From: Streptomyces corynorhini
Lineage (GTDB): Bacteria; Actinomycetota; Actinomycetes; Streptomycetales; Streptomycetaceae
Assembly (NCBI RefSeq): GCF_003346515.1
Contig: NZ_QQNA01000035.1
Coordinates: 1-64,000 of the forward strand
DNA length: 64,000 bases
Direction of reading: 5' to 3'
The notes beneath the pieces are model-generated. The model was not told the DNA's origin. It saw only the letters and a list, made by a program, of their open reading frames with translations, and did not search any database. The translations under genes and the position numbers were made by a program. Positions 33,571-42,953 of the stretch are shown in pieces. Within the stretch, counting starts at the first letter, position 1; each line of letters opens with the position of its first letter.

Positions 33571-36101
33571 GGCGCGGCCACCGCCTTGCCGTCGGCGCCC
33601 GTGGCGCCGCGCGTGTACCGGGGGTGGATCAGTCCGACACAGGTGTACGGGAGGCCGTCGACCTCCTCGACCGGTACGCCGCGCTGCTCGGCGAGCAGCC
33701 GTACGTGGGCGAGGTCGGCGCCCGCGCCGCGCCGGGCGAGGATCTTCCAGGGGACGCGCCGCAGCAGGACGCGGGTGGTCTCGCCGACGCCCGGCTTGAC
33801 GAGGTTCACGTCGTGGATGCCGTACTCCTCGCTGATCCGCTCGACGGCCGCCCAGCCCTCCCAGGTGGGCGCCCGGTCCGCCGCGAGCATCTCCTTGGCC
33901 TCGGTGTCCACCGCGTCGGCGACCTCGTCGAAACGGGCGGCCACGGTCTCCAGGAAGTGGCCGGAGACATCGGCTCCGGCCAGTTCGCGGTAGTGCTTCG
34001 CGCCGTGGAAGTCGTCGCGTCCGACCAGGTCGGCGCGGAGCACCGTACGGGAAATCAGCCCGGAGACGGTGGAGTTGAGGCAGGCGGAGGGGATCAGGAA
34101 ATCCTCGCGGGTGCCGTACGTGCGTACGCAGCCGCCCGGGTCGGCGAGGACGGCGATCCCGGGGTCGAAGCCGCGGCCGGCCGGCAGGCCGTGGGCGTCG
34201 TTGAACTCGGCGAGCGCCTCGGCCAGTTCGCGGGTGATGGCTCCCTTGCCGGTCCAGCCGTCCACGAAGACGACGTCGGCGGGGTCGTGGTGGGCGGCCA
34301 GCCAGCGCAGCGCGTTGGCGTCGACGCCCCGGCCGCGCACGATCGAGAGGGCGTAGTGCGGCAGGTCGAGGCCGTGGCGGTGCTGCGCCCAGCGGCGCAT
34401 CAGCACCCCGACGGGGGTACCGGCGCGGGCCAGCGACACCAGCACGGGCCGGGGCGGGCGTTCGGCGAGGACCGTCTCGGTGACGGTACCGACGGCGCGG
34501 GCGATCCGGGCCGCCGAGGTCTCCAGGGCCGACGCGAAGAGCCGCTGGTAGCGGTCGCTGGGCTGGTACTCGACGGGGAGCGATTCGGCGTAGTGCGCGC
34601 CGCCGCTCTGGATCGCCTCCTCGCGCTCCTCGGTCGGGGCCTCCAGCTCGACGTCGGACAGGTCCTGGAGCAGCCAGCCGACGTCGTCGGGCGCGTAGGA
34701 GGAGAAGGCGGGGCCGCGGAGGGGCTCGGGCAGCATGGGGGGTTCCTGGGATCGGTGGGGGGCACGCCGGGAGTTCCGCCCGTCGCGCGGGCCGGGGAGG
34801 GCGTACGCCGGGAGGTACGAGGGGACGGTGGCCAGTACGACGCGCGGTATGTGCGCGGCGAGGCGGGCCAGCAGCCCGTCGGGGGCGTGCAGTTCGGGCG
34901 AGTCCCCCAGGGAGTCGACGACGGCCACGACGGCGTCGAACCCGCCGCCCGCCACGTTGTACGCGTACCGGTCGCCGGTCCGGTCCGCCGCGTCGAGGGC
35001 CGCCGTGTCGTGCGCGGGGAAGACGAGGCGGCTGCGTATCGCGTACCCGGGGTCGTCGACGGCGAGCACGGGCGAGCGGGTCGTGGTCGAGTACCGCACC
35101 TCGACGCCGTCCGCTCCGCGCTCCAGCGCCTCCGCCAGCCGCAGCGGGGCGTACATCAGCTCCTCGAAGCCCAGCACCAGTACGCGCCGGACGCCGGGCC
35201 CCAGGGCGGCGGCGATGTCCGCCGCCATCGCGGGCAGTGCGGACTCCAGCCGGTCCCGGTGGTCCGGGGTGAAGCCGTGCCGGCCGCCGTCGGGGACTCC
35301 GGCGGGCCAGTCGAGGGCGACCCGGGAGACGGCGGACGGGACGGACGGGGCGTACGGGACGGGCGGGGCGACAGGCACGGCGGTCCCGGCCGGCACGGCA
35401 GACGCGCGCTCGTGCTCCGCCACCAGCTCGCGGCCCCTCTCCAGCACCCCGTCCGGCAGCCTGACCGTCCCGGAGGCGAGCGTCACCAGATCGACGCGGG
35501 CGCCGATCTCGGCGGCGAACTCCGCGAGCCGCCCCTGGTCGGCGGTCGAGCGCATGTCGACCAGCGCGACGATCACGTACCAGGCGCGCGGATAGCGCCC
35601 GTGCAGCGCGCGGACCGTGTTGAGCACGGTGTTGCCCGTGGAGAACTCGTCGTCGACCAGGACCAGCGGCCCGTCCGTGCCGAGCAGCCCGGGGTCCTCC
35701 GGCAGCAGCAGGTGCGAGGTGGCGTGGGAGTGCGACTCCTCGAAGCCGCCCGCCCGCCGGACCCCGGGCACCGGGCGGCGCGTGGAGTGGAGGTACGGGG
35801 CGTGCCGCACCCCGTCGGCGACCGCGTGGCCGAGGCCGGTGGCGGTCTCCGCGTATCCGAGCACCACCGCGCGCTCCGTGTCCGCGCCGAGCAGCTCCGC
35901 CACGCGCTCGCCGAGTCCGACGCCGGTGCCGTATACGACGCCGGGGCGCTGGGGCACGTGTTTGCCGAGCACATTCGAGACAAGGAGGTGCGCTCGCTTG
36001 GGGTTGCGGCGCAGCGCGAGACCCAGCAGCTCGCGCAGCTCCTCGCCCCCGGCGAGTTCGATGCCGAGCCGCTCGGCGACCCATGTACCGGTCCACACCA
36101 T
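33567..36101 (-). CDS. PRTase-TRSP joined in frame to StiP/PELOTA PRTase
   Basis: 844 aa as one open frame from the ATG at 36099-36101. Residues 1-220 are a phosphoribosyltransferase (PRPP loop VLVDDEFSTGNT, 147-158; Ter-associated PRTase_2). Residues about 250-430 are a TRSP domain (RVLVLGFEELMYAPLRLAEAL). From Met456 the StiP PRTase begins (MLPEPLRGPAFSSYAPDDVGWLLQDL; DVVFVDGWTGKGAIT), ending in a PELOTA-like RNA-binding region. As far as I know these are usually two genes. No stop separates them here, although AGGA precedes codon 456, so internal initiation could still give a separate StiP. The stop overlaps the HAD start. Confidence 0.78.
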   Translation of the reverse strand: MVWTGTWVAERLGIELAGGEELRELLGLALRRNPKRAHLLVSNVLGKHVPQRPGVVYGTGVGLGERVAELLGADTERAVVLGYAETATGLGHAVADGVRHAPYLHSTRRPVPGVRRAGGFEESHSHATSHLLLPEDPGLLGTDGPLVLVDDEFSTGNTVLNTVRALHGRYPRAWYVIVALVDMRSTADQGRLAEFAAEIGARVDLVTLASGTVRLPDGVLERGRELVAEHERASAVPAGTAVPVAPPVPYAPSVPSAVSRVALDWPAGVPDGGRHGFTPDHRDRLESALPAMAADIAAALGPGVRRVLVLGFEELMYAPLRLAEALERGADGVEVRYSTTTRSPVLAVDDPGYAIRSRLVFPAHDTAALDAADRTGDRYAYNVAGGGFDAVVAVVDSLGDSPELHAPDGLLARLAAHIPRVVLATVPSYLPAYALPGPRDGRNSRRAPHRSQEPPMLPEPLRGPAFSSYAPDDVGWLLQDLSDVELEAPTEEREEAIQSGGAHYAESLPVEYQPSDRYQRLFASALETSAARIARAVGTVTETVLAERPPRPVLVSLARAGTPVGVLMRRWAQHRHGLDLPHYALSIVRGRGVDANALRWLAAHHDPADVVFVDGWTGKGAITRELAEALAEFNDAHGLPAGRGFDPGIAVLADPGGCVRTYGTREDFLIPSACLNSTVSGLISRTVLRADLVGRDDFHGAKHYRELAGADVSGHFLETVAARFDEVADAVDTEAKEMLAADRAPTWEGWAAVERISEEYGIHDVNLVKPGVGETTRVLLRRVPWKILARRGAGADLAHVRLLAEQRGVPVEEVDGLPYTCVGLIHPRYTRGATGADGKAVAAP

Positions 36102-36169
36102 GGTGGCGCTCTCTTCTCTCGACGTGTTCGGCGGTGGAGTGCGCGTCCGCCCTGTCTCCTCGCGGGCGT

Positions 36170-37333
36170 TCACTCCCCGAGGCCCGCCGCGAGCAGCTCC
36201 ACGAACCCGACGTCCTCGCGCGCGACGCCGAAGACCTCGGCGCGGCGCAGCGTGCGTTCGGCCCAGGCGCGGTGGGGTTTCACCTCGTTCATCTTGTTCG
36301 TGTAGGCGGAGCGCAGCACTCCGCCGCCGTCGCGCTCGGGCCGCAGGATGTCCTGGGCGTCGCTGAACTCCTCGTGGCTGACGACCGAGAGGGCGTGCAC
36401 GGGCGGCACGTGGGAGGGGTGGATGCAGGTCTTGCCCTGGAGTCCGTTGGCCCGGTCCAGCTCGATCTCGCGCAGCAGCCCGTCGAGGTCGTGCTCGATG
36501 AGGTTCGCCCGCAGCTCCTCCGCGCGGCCCTCCATGAAGGGGCTGCGGCGCAGCTGGGGCTTGAACATGCGCTCCTGGGCACGGAAGTACTCCCAGACCG
36601 GGCCGGTGATCGTGAAGCCGGAGCCGTCGGCGCGCCCCAGCACGTTGACGACGTCCGCGATGACGGCGGCCACGATGCGTACGTCGTAGGCGGTCATGTC
36701 GGGCGACCGGCGCAGGCCGTACGCCGAGCAGAAGTCGGTGACGCCGAGGCGCAGCGCGAGCACCCGGTCGCGGTGTTTGTCGACGGCGGCGGCGATGCCG
36801 GTGAGCGTGCGGGTCCTGGTCTCCAGGTGGAGCAGTTCGGGCGATTCGAGGACCGGCATGGCGTACAGGGGGCGGCCACAGGCGCTCTCCGCCTCCGTGA
36901 GGGCCTCCAGGAAGGGGATGCCGCGCTCCTCGGTGAACTTGGGGAGTACGAATCCGGACAGCAGCCGCACGCAGGAGCCGAGCCTGCGCACCAGGTCGGA
37001 TATTTGTTCGGGCTCGCGGACGCGGATGAACAGCAGTGGGGTCGGGCCCCCGCGCCGGTCGAGTTCGGCGAACTGCCGCACGAGGTTGGTCTCGGCGTCC
37101 GGCACCTCGGAGTCGTGGATGGAGTCCTCCAGGCAGAGCACCATGGAGACGACGCCGCGCCCGGCCTGTTTCCGTACGTCGTCCCCGAGTCGGGGCCGGG
37201 TCGCGGGGCTGTAGAGCGTCGCGCCGAGGGCGGCGGAGAGCAGCGGTGCGGGGGAGTCGGCGGTGAACTCGCACGGCTCCTGATGGAACAGGCCCTCTCG
37301 GGCAGTGGGCGGGATATGCCCGAAATGACGCAT
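36170..37333 (-). CDS. HpcH/CitE-like C-C bond lyase of the Ter operon
   Basis: 387 aa from the ATG at 37331-37333, preceded by GGGGGA. The fold is a TIM barrel of the HpcH/citrate-lyase beta group: VVSMVLCLEDSIHDSEV (acidic metal site), LLFIRVREPEQISDLV, SGFVLPKFTEERG, LYAMPVLESPELLHLETR, ALRLGVTDFCSAYGLRR, and KTCIHPSHVPPVHALSVVSHEEF. It is the first gene of the leftward operon lyase, PRTase-StiP, HAD. In published Ter genomic analyses this enzyme class is proposed to act in synthesis of a nucleoside-like stress metabolite. Substrate unknown. Confidence 0.85.
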   Translation of the reverse strand: MRHFGHIPPTAREGLFHQEPCEFTADSPAPLLSAALGATLYSPATRPRLGDDVRKQAGRGVVSMVLCLEDSIHDSEVPDAETNLVRQFAELDRRGGPTPLLFIRVREPEQISDLVRRLGSCVRLLSGFVLPKFTEERGIPFLEALTEAESACGRPLYAMPVLESPELLHLETRTRTLTGIAAAVDKHRDRVLALRLGVTDFCSAYGLRRSPDMTAYDVRIVAAVIADVVNVLGRADGSGFTITGPVWEYFRAQERMFKPQLRRSPFMEGRAEELRANLIEHDLDGLLREIELDRANGLQGKTCIHPSHVPPVHALSVVSHEEFSDAQDILRPERDGGGVLRSAYTNKMNEVKPHRAWAERTLRRAEVFGVAREDVGFVELLAAGLGE

Positions 37334-37378
37334 TTTAATCCCCCGTGCTGCCAGGACGGCCCATCGGTCAGGTGGCCG

Positions 37379-37405
37379 GTAATAGTACGTACGAGCGGGT
37401 GTCAA
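37379..37405 (-). promoter_or_regulatory. Candidate promoter of the Ter biosynthetic operon
   Basis: On the minus strand a perfect TTGACA (37405-37400) is followed after 15 bases by TATTAC (37384-37379), 45 bp upstream of the lyase start. The spacer is short; otherwise it is a good principal-sigma match. Confidence 0.4.
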
Positions 37406-37560
37406 GAGTTCCCCGGGTCGGTGAATTCCCGGTAACTCGTCCACATCCCGCCCCCGCGGTCCCCTCGGGCACCACCGCCCCACGGGCACGGCGGTCCAGG
37501 GGCGCTCGCGGCGTGCCGGGCGGGGACCCGCGTTGTCCGCGGGGGGTCGGGGAAGGCAGG

Positions 37561-38433
37561 ATGATTCGTATGACGCACGCGATGCTCAAGGGCTCGAACG
37601 TCCCGCTCGACGCCATGGCCGTACGTGCCGTGCTGCACTGGACCCCCGGCCCGGGGGTGCCCGACGTGGACGCGTCCGCCCTGCTGCTCGGCGCCGGCGG
37701 CCGGGTACGTTCCGACGAGGACTTCGTCTTCTACAACCAGCCGCGCCATCCGTCGGGACTGGTGCGGCGGCTGCCGAAGAAGCAGGTCGGCGAGGCGCTG
37801 ACCGACACCGTCGAGGCCGATCTCACCGGGCTGGACCCGTCGGTCGACCAAGTGGTGCTCGCGGCATCGTCGGACGGGGCGAGCTTCCAGCACGTGGACG
37901 ACCTGCGCATCCTGCTGTACGACGCGGGCTCGGCCGACGGCGAGCCGCTGGCCGCCTTCGAGGTACGGCCGGAGACCGGCGAGGAGAACGCGATCATCTG
38001 CGGTGAGCTGTACCGGCGCGGGGACGGCTGGAAGTTCCGGGCGGTGGGACAGGGCTACCCGACCGGCCTGGTCGGCCTGGCCACGGCCTTCGGTATCTCG
38101 GTGGACGACTCGGAGCAGCCGGGAGAGAGCGACGAGGCGGGCTCCTCGGCCGACGCCCCCACCAGCCTCATCCCGGTCCCGGACCTCGCGGCGGCGGCGG
38201 CACCCGCCGCGCCGCCCGCGCCTGAGCTGCCTCCCGCGCAACCGGCGGCGCCGCCCGCCTACGGCTACCCGCAGCCGGCCCTGCCCGCGGCCCCGCCGCC
38301 GTACGGCTATCCGCAGCCGGTGTCGGCGCCGCGCCCCGGGTACGGCTATCCGCAGCCGGCGCTCGCCGCCGCGCCCGCCCCCGATCCGAACTTCCGGCTG
38401 CCCCCGATGGGGCCGCAGTTCCTGCGGCAGTGA
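37561..38433 (+). CDS. TerD-domain protein with Pro-rich YGYPQP tail
   Basis: 290 aa. The ATG at 37561 follows GGAAGG; an ATG three codons later is possible. The TerD domain covers about residues 5-185: [44 protein letters not shown], then [26 protein letters not shown]. The acidic DVDAS replaces the canonical DFDLDAS Ca2+ ligand stretch, so metal binding may be altered. The tail is Pro/Ala-rich with three YGYPQP repeats, suggesting protein-protein contacts. It is divergent from the Ter biosynthetic operon. Confidence 0.85.
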   Translation: MIRMTHAMLKGSNVPLDAMAVRAVLHWTPGPGVPDVDASALLLGAGGRVRSDEDFVFYNQPRHPSGLVRRLPKKQVGEALTDTVEADLTGLDPSVDQVVLAASSDGASFQHVDDLRILLYDAGSADGEPLAAFEVRPETGEENAIICGELYRRGDGWKFRAVGQGYPTGLVGLATAFGISVDDSEQPGESDEAGSSADAPTSLIPVPDLAAAAAPAAPPAPELPPAQPAAPPAYGYPQPALPAAPPPYGYPQPVSAPRPGYGYPQPALAAAPAPDPNFRLPPMGPQFLRQ

Positions 38434-38467
38434 GCGGGCGGCCGGGCCGGGGCATCGCCTCGGGCGC

Positions 38468-39208
38468 TCAGGTCTTCGTCTTGAAACCGCGCCCCCACTG
38501 CAGTCCCCAGCCGTAGAGCCGGTCCAGCTCGCCCTGGAAGCCGTAGACGTACCTCACCTCACGGCGCACGACCAGCTCACCCTTGACGTTGTCCACGGAG
38601 AACACCGCGCAGGAGCGGGCCTGCGGCTCGTGCTCGTCGAGATCGATCTCTATCCGCGGGCCGCTGCTCGGATACATCGTGATGTGCGCGTGCGTCCGGT
38701 CGAACGCGGGCGTCTGGTCGTAGATGTAGACGAAGAACAGCAGCCGCTTGATGTTCTCCCGCTGGTCGAGGTTGACGTAGATCGTCTCGCCCGAGCCCGC
38801 GCCGAACCGGTCGTCGCCGCTGGCCTTGATGTACGGCGGCCCGTTGAGATCACCGAGGAGGTCGCCGAGCGGCTGCACCACGCCCTTGCTGCCGTCGGTC
38901 AGCTCGTACATGCAGCCCAGGTCGAGGTCCACGTTGACGACGCCCTGGGTGTGCGCCTGGACGACCTCCGGCTTGAAGAGCTTGAGCGGATTGCTCAGCA
39001 GCCGGCCCTTCTGCCGCGATCGCTGTCCGATGTCCGACGTACGCATCTGCCAGGAGAGGTTGACCCGCAGATTGCCGGTCGCCGCGCCCTGCTTGGTCAG
39101 CGAGACCGTCGGGTGACGCTTGGTCAGCTCGATGGAGTTGGACGCGGCGTTGCCGATGTCGAACTGTGATGCCCTTTGCCCACCCAGCAGGTTGTCCCAG
39201 AAGGCCAT
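38468..39208 (-). CDS. TerD-superfamily (TerA-like) protein
   Basis: 246 aa from the ATG at 39206-39208, preceded by AGGGGTGGG. It begins MAFWDNLLGGQRASQFDIGNAASNSIELTKRHPTVSLTKQG. The body matches the longer TerA-like branch: LRVNLSWQMRTSD, VVNVDLDLGCMYELTDGSKGVVQPLGDLLG, YIKASGDDRFGAGSGETIYVNLDQRENIKRLLFFVYIYDQTPAF, HAHITMYPSSGPRIEIDLDE. Acidic clusters are consistent with Ca2+ binding. It converges with the Pro-rich TerD gene and is followed upstream on its strand by the TerC-like gene. Confidence 0.82.
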   Translation of the reverse strand: MAFWDNLLGGQRASQFDIGNAASNSIELTKRHPTVSLTKQGAATGNLRVNLSWQMRTSDIGQRSRQKGRLLSNPLKLFKPEVVQAHTQGVVNVDLDLGCMYELTDGSKGVVQPLGDLLGDLNGPPYIKASGDDRFGAGSGETIYVNLDQRENIKRLLFFVYIYDQTPAFDRTHAHITMYPSSGPRIEIDLDEHEPQARSCAVFSVDNVKGELVVRREVRYVYGFQGELDRLYGWGLQWGRGFKTKT

Positions 39209-39372
39209 GCCCGTCCCACCCCTGTTCCTTCGACTCGTCATCAACGACACGGACCGACGGGGCGGTCCTCGGGCTCACGCCGATCGACCGCCCCGTGAGA
39301 GCGTTCCCTCAATTTCCCCGTCGTCACCCTCCCGGAGCACCGGCTCACGGGAGGGCTCACCGGAGCACTCGG

Positions 39373-40512
39373 TCAGACGTGGAGCGCCGTCTTGTCGCCG
39401 TCGGCGTCCTTGTCCCCGCCCTCGGCCTCCAGCGCCTTGTTGCGGCGCACGGAGGACCAGAAGGCGGCGGCGATGAGGAGGACACCGACCAGACCCGTGA
39501 TGATCTCGTTGATGGAGTGCTCGATGGTGATGAGCAGGATCGCGGCCAGCGCACCGATCGCGTAGTGCGCACCGTGCTCCAGGTAGACGTAGTCGTCCAG
39601 GGTTCCCTCGCGGACCAGGTAGACCGTGAGCGAGCGGACGTACATCGCTCCGATGCCCAGACCCAGCGCCATCCAGAAGATGTGGTTCGTGATGGCGAAG
39701 GCGCCGATGACGCCGTCGAAGGAGAAGGAGGCGTCCAGGACTTCGAGGTACAGGAAGAGGAAGAACGCGGCCTTCCCGGCCATCCCGACCGCGGTGACCT
39801 TCTTGCCCTCGGCCTTGGCCTTCTCCTCCTCCTCGTGCTCCCGCTCCTCGTCCTCCTCCAGCTTGTCCTCGAAGTAGCCGGAGAGACCGCCCACCACGAG
39901 ATACGTGATCAGACCGGCGATGCCCGCGAGGAGCACGGTGGCCGACTTGTCCTGGTACCCGGTGCTGGTGTGCGCGTCGGTCGCGAAGGTCATCGCCGCG
40001 ACGAGCAGAACGATCAGCGCGACACAGACCGACAGCATGTCGACCTTGCCGAGCTTGGCCAGCGGGCGCTCCAGCCAGCCCAGCCACTTGATGTCCCGCT
40101 CCTCGAAGATGAAGTCCAGGAAGATCATCAGCAGGAACATGCCGCCGAAGGCGGCGATCGCCGGATGCGCGTCGGTGACGAGGTCCTCGTACCGGCCCGG
40201 GTTCTGCACCGCCAGTTCGACGGCCTCGATGGGCCCCACCTTGGCGCTGATGGCCACGATGACGACGGGGAACACCAGCCGCATACCGAAGACGGCGATG
40301 AGGACACCGACCGTGAGGAAGATCTTCTGCCAGAAGGCATTCATCTTCTTCAGGATCCCGGCGTTGACCACCGCGTTGTCGAACGACAGCGAGATCTCCA
40401 GGACCGACAGGATCAGCACGATCCCGAACGCCTGCCACCCCCACTGCCAGGCGGCGAAGGCGAGGCCGAGCGCCGTGACGGCGAACGACCAGCCGAAGGT
40501 TTTCAGGATCAC
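39373..40512 (-). CDS. DUF475/TerC-superfamily integral membrane protein
   Basis: 379 aa from the GTG at 40510-40512. About nine hydrophobic segments are seen. TerC-superfamily acidic motifs in the membrane are present: LSVLEISLSFDNAVVNAGIL and, in the second half, LYLEVLDASFSFDGVIGAFAIT. A cytoplasmic Glu-rich loop (KLEEDEEREHEEEEKAKAEGKK) separates the halves. TerC-like proteins are linked to metal (Mn2+) handling and tellurite resistance, and in Ter systems they anchor TerD proteins at the membrane. The neighbours support that role. Confidence 0.88.
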   Translation of the reverse strand: MILKTFGWSFAVTALGLAFAAWQWGWQAFGIVLILSVLEISLSFDNAVVNAGILKKMNAFWQKIFLTVGVLIAVFGMRLVFPVVIVAISAKVGPIEAVELAVQNPGRYEDLVTDAHPAIAAFGGMFLLMIFLDFIFEERDIKWLGWLERPLAKLGKVDMLSVCVALIVLLVAAMTFATDAHTSTGYQDKSATVLLAGIAGLITYLVVGGLSGYFEDKLEEDEEREHEEEEKAKAEGKKVTAVGMAGKAAFFLFLYLEVLDASFSFDGVIGAFAITNHIFWMALGLGIGAMYVRSLTVYLVREGTLDDYVYLEHGAHYAIGALAAILLITIEHSINEIITGLVGVLLIAAAFWSSVRRNKALEAEGGDKDADGDKTALHV

Positions 40513-40563
40513 TGGCTACCCCATTTTGCGATTAACGGGATTTCCCCCGTGCAGAGCACTGCT

Positions 40564-41139
40564 TTACGAAACGTTGACCCCGAAGTCTAGGGCGATGCCC
40601 CGCAGTCCTGACGCGTACCCCTGCCCAACCGCACGGAACTTCCACTCGCCCCCGTAGCGGTACAGCTCGCCGAAGATCATCGCGGTTTCGGTGGAGGCGT
40701 CCTCGCTCAGGTCGTACCGCGCGAGTTCCTGCCCGTCCGCCTGATTGACCACGCGAATGAAGGCATTGGCGACCTGCCCGAACGTCTGGCCCCGATTGTC
40801 GGCGTCATGGATCGAGACCGGGAAAACGATCTTGTCGCAGTGGGCCGGAACGCTGGAGAGATCGACGATGATCGACTCGTCGTCACCCTCACCCTCGCCG
40901 GTCAGATTGTCGCCGGTGTGTTCGACGGAACCGTCCGGGCTGGTCAGGTTGTTGTAGAAGACGAACCATTCGTCGCCCATCACGCGGCCGTTCTGGCAGA
41001 GCAGCGCGCTGGCGTCGAGGTCGAAGTCGGCTCCGGTGGTGGAGCGCGCGTCCCAGCCGAGCCCGACCAGCACCTGGGTGAGGTTCGGCGCGGCCTTGGA
41101 GAGGGAGACATTGCCTCCCTTGGCGAGTGTGACGCCCAT
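40564..41139 (-). CDS. terD: TerD family protein
   Basis: 191 aa, canonical TerD throughout: [32 protein letters not shown], Ca2+-binding [104 protein letters not shown]. TerD proteins are Ca2+-binding stress proteins tied to tellurite and oxidative stress. It lies 51 bp upstream of the TerC-like gene on the same strand, so co-transcription is likely. It is a close paralogue of the next TerD gene. Confidence 0.92.
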   Translation of the reverse strand: MGVTLAKGGNVSLSKAAPNLTQVLVGLGWDARSTTGADFDLDASALLCQNGRVMGDEWFVFYNNLTSPDGSVEHTGDNLTGEGEGDDESIIVDLSSVPAHCDKIVFPVSIHDADNRGQTFGQVANAFIRVVNQADGQELARYDLSEDASTETAMIFGELYRYGGEWKFRAVGQGYASGLRGIALDFGVNVS

Positions 41140-41360
41140 GATGGTGAGTCCTCCCCGAGGTGATGTGGTGATGTGCGTGCGTCAGAACGCGTCTGGCGTC
41201 CTGCCCGCTCCCGGGCCGATCATGCGAGCGGCCCCGGTCTCCGATCGGCGGCGGTGCGCCTCGGCACGGAACGTGTTCGGCGCCGCACGCGCGGTGCGGC
41301 GCCGGGCACGGAGAAGGACGGGCCCGGGGCGCGCGGGCCCCTGGCCTCCTTCGAGGCGGC

Positions 41361-41936
41361 TCAGACGTTGACGCCGAAGTCCTGCGCGATGCCGCGCAGA
41401 CCCGAGGCGTAGCCCTGGCCGATCGCGCGGAACTTCCACTCCGCGCCGTTGCGGTACAGCTCGCCGAAGACCATCGCGGTCTCCGTCGAGGCGTCCTCCG
41501 TGAGGTCGTAGCGCGCCAGCTCGTTGTTGTCGGCCTGGTTGACGACGCGGATGTAGGCGTTGCGCACCTGGCCGAAGGACTGCTGGCGGCTCTCCGCCTC
41601 GTAGATCGAGACGGGGAAGACGATCTTGTCGACGTCGGCGGGGACCGCGGCCAGATTGACCTTGATCGCCTCGTCGTCGCCCTCGCCCTCACCCGTGAGG
41701 TTGTCACCCGTGTGCTCGACGGAGCCGTCGGGGCTCTTGAGGTTGTTGAAGAAGACGAAGTTTCCGTCGGCGGCGACCTTGCCCTCGGTGTTCGTCAGCA
41801 GAGCGCTGGCGTCGAGGTCGAAGTCACTGCCGGTGGTGGTGCGTGCGTCCCAGCCCAGACCCACGGTGACCGCGGTCAGGTTGGGCGCGGCCTTGGTCAG
41901 CGAGACGTTTCCGCCCTTGCTGAGACTGACTCCCAC
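41361..41936 (-). CDS. terD: TerD family protein, paralogue
   Basis: 191 aa from the GTG at 41934-41936, preceded by GGAGGA; ATG codons further upstream give an unconserved extension. Start [54 protein letters not shown] is canonical, and the C-terminal half is nearly identical to the neighbouring TerD. Intact DFDLDAS and GEGEGDDE Ca2+ ligands are present. A 221-bp gap separates it from the downstream TerD, so it may have its own transcript. Likely a recent duplication with divergence in the middle. Confidence 0.92.
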   Translation of the reverse strand: MGVSLSKGGNVSLTKAAPNLTAVTVGLGWDARTTTGSDFDLDASALLTNTEGKVAADGNFVFFNNLKSPDGSVEHTGDNLTGEGEGDDEAIKVNLAAVPADVDKIVFPVSIYEAESRQQSFGQVRNAYIRVVNQADNNELARYDLTEDASTETAMVFGELYRNGAEWKFRAIGQGYASGLRGIAQDFGVNV

Positions 41937-42149
41937 GAGTCCTCCTAATGGTTTCCCGGGGCCGGCGGGCGAGCCGGGCGCCCCTCGGTGCGTTGCCACT
42001 CGATCAACGTCTGGATCCTAGTGACCGGTTCCCCGATACGACACGATTTCGACGGCCGGGCGAGGAGAGAAGACCCGGCGAAGAGCGAAGGAGGAGACAA
42101 GGCGAGGCGGGAGGAGGCACGGGAGGAACGAACCGCGACCGGCACCCGC

Positions 42150-42233
42150 CGCGGTCACCGGCGCTCCGCGGTCACCGGTACTCCGGTACTCCGGTACTCC
42201 GCGCCACCGGTGCTCCGTGGCCACCGGTGCTCA
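42150..42233. repeat. 16-bp tandem repeat next to the peroxiredoxin gene
   Basis: Degenerate copies of gcggtcaccggtactcc, passing into ccaccggtgctccgtgg; it touches the 3' end of the peroxiredoxin gene. The remaining gap towards terD is purine-rich without a gene. Confidence 0.65.
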
Positions 42234-42698
42234 GAGCGCGGCCAGGGCCTTGAGGTACTCGTCCGGGTCCCGGGCGTCCGGCAGATCGTTGACGACGCGC
42301 CAGCGCACGACGCCGGCCTTGTCGACGAGGAAGGTCCCGCGCACCGCGCACCCCTTCTCCTCGTCGAAGACGCCGTAGGCGCGCGAGACCTCGCCGTGCG
42401 GCCAGAAGTCCGACAGCAGCGGGTACTCCAGCCCCTCCTGTTCGCCGAAGACGCGCAGGGTGTGGATGGAGTCGTTGGAGACGGCGAGGAGCTGGGTGTC
42501 GTCGTTGACGAACGCGGACAGCCGGTCGCGCAGAGCGCTCAGCTCGCCGGTACAGACGCCCGTGAAGGCGAAGGGGTAGAAGACCAGCACGACGTTCCTG
42601 GCCTCTCCCGGTGCGCGCAGGTCGGACAGCCGCACGGTCCGTCCGTGGTTGTCCTTGAGGGTGAAGTCGGGGGCGGCGGCGCCCACCTCGATCGCCAT
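42231..42698 (-). CDS. AhpE-type peroxiredoxin
   Basis: 155 aa. Thioredoxin fold with the peroxidatic cysteine motif YPFAFTGVCTGEL (Cys49) and upstream APDFTLKDNHGRTVRLSDLR. No resolving cysteine in the usual 2-Cys position; the other Cys (EEKGCAVRGTFLVD, near residue 115) is not conserved for resolution. This fits the 1-Cys AhpE class, which reduces peroxides and is recycled by mycothiol/mycoredoxin or thioredoxin. It belongs to the conserved peroxiredoxin-DUF3052-aceE neighbourhood of Streptomyces and complements the stress theme of the Ter genes. Confidence 0.9.
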   Translation of the reverse strand: MAIEVGAAAPDFTLKDNHGRTVRLSDLRAPGEARNVVLVFYPFAFTGVCTGELSALRDRLSAFVNDDTQLLAVSNDSIHTLRVFGEQEGLEYPLLSDFWPHGEVSRAYGVFDEEKGCAVRGTFLVDKAGVVRWRVVNDLPDARDPDEYLKALAAL

Positions 42699-42953
42699 GC
42701 GGGCACGTCCTTCCCGGGTGCGGCTCGGCTGTCGCCGTCCACCCTAACGACCCGGCGCGCGCTCCATCGGGCAGCCGGGCCCGACGACCTGGCGCGGCTG
42801 CCCGCTGCCGGGCGGGCTCCGTGTCGCGCACCGGGCCGTCAGCCACAGGGCCCCCACCGACGGAGATCGGCAGGGGCCCTCAAGGCTGCGTGCTGGGCCG
42901 GGGGCGTGGGCCCCGGGCCGCTGCGTCTTGCGCGCTCGTAGCGGCGCTCGGAG

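Noticed and set aside
32743-36096. One 1117-residue protein on the minus strand
   Set aside because: Only the last 275 codons (HAD phosphatase) are protein-like; upstream the PRTase-StiP gene uses another frame.
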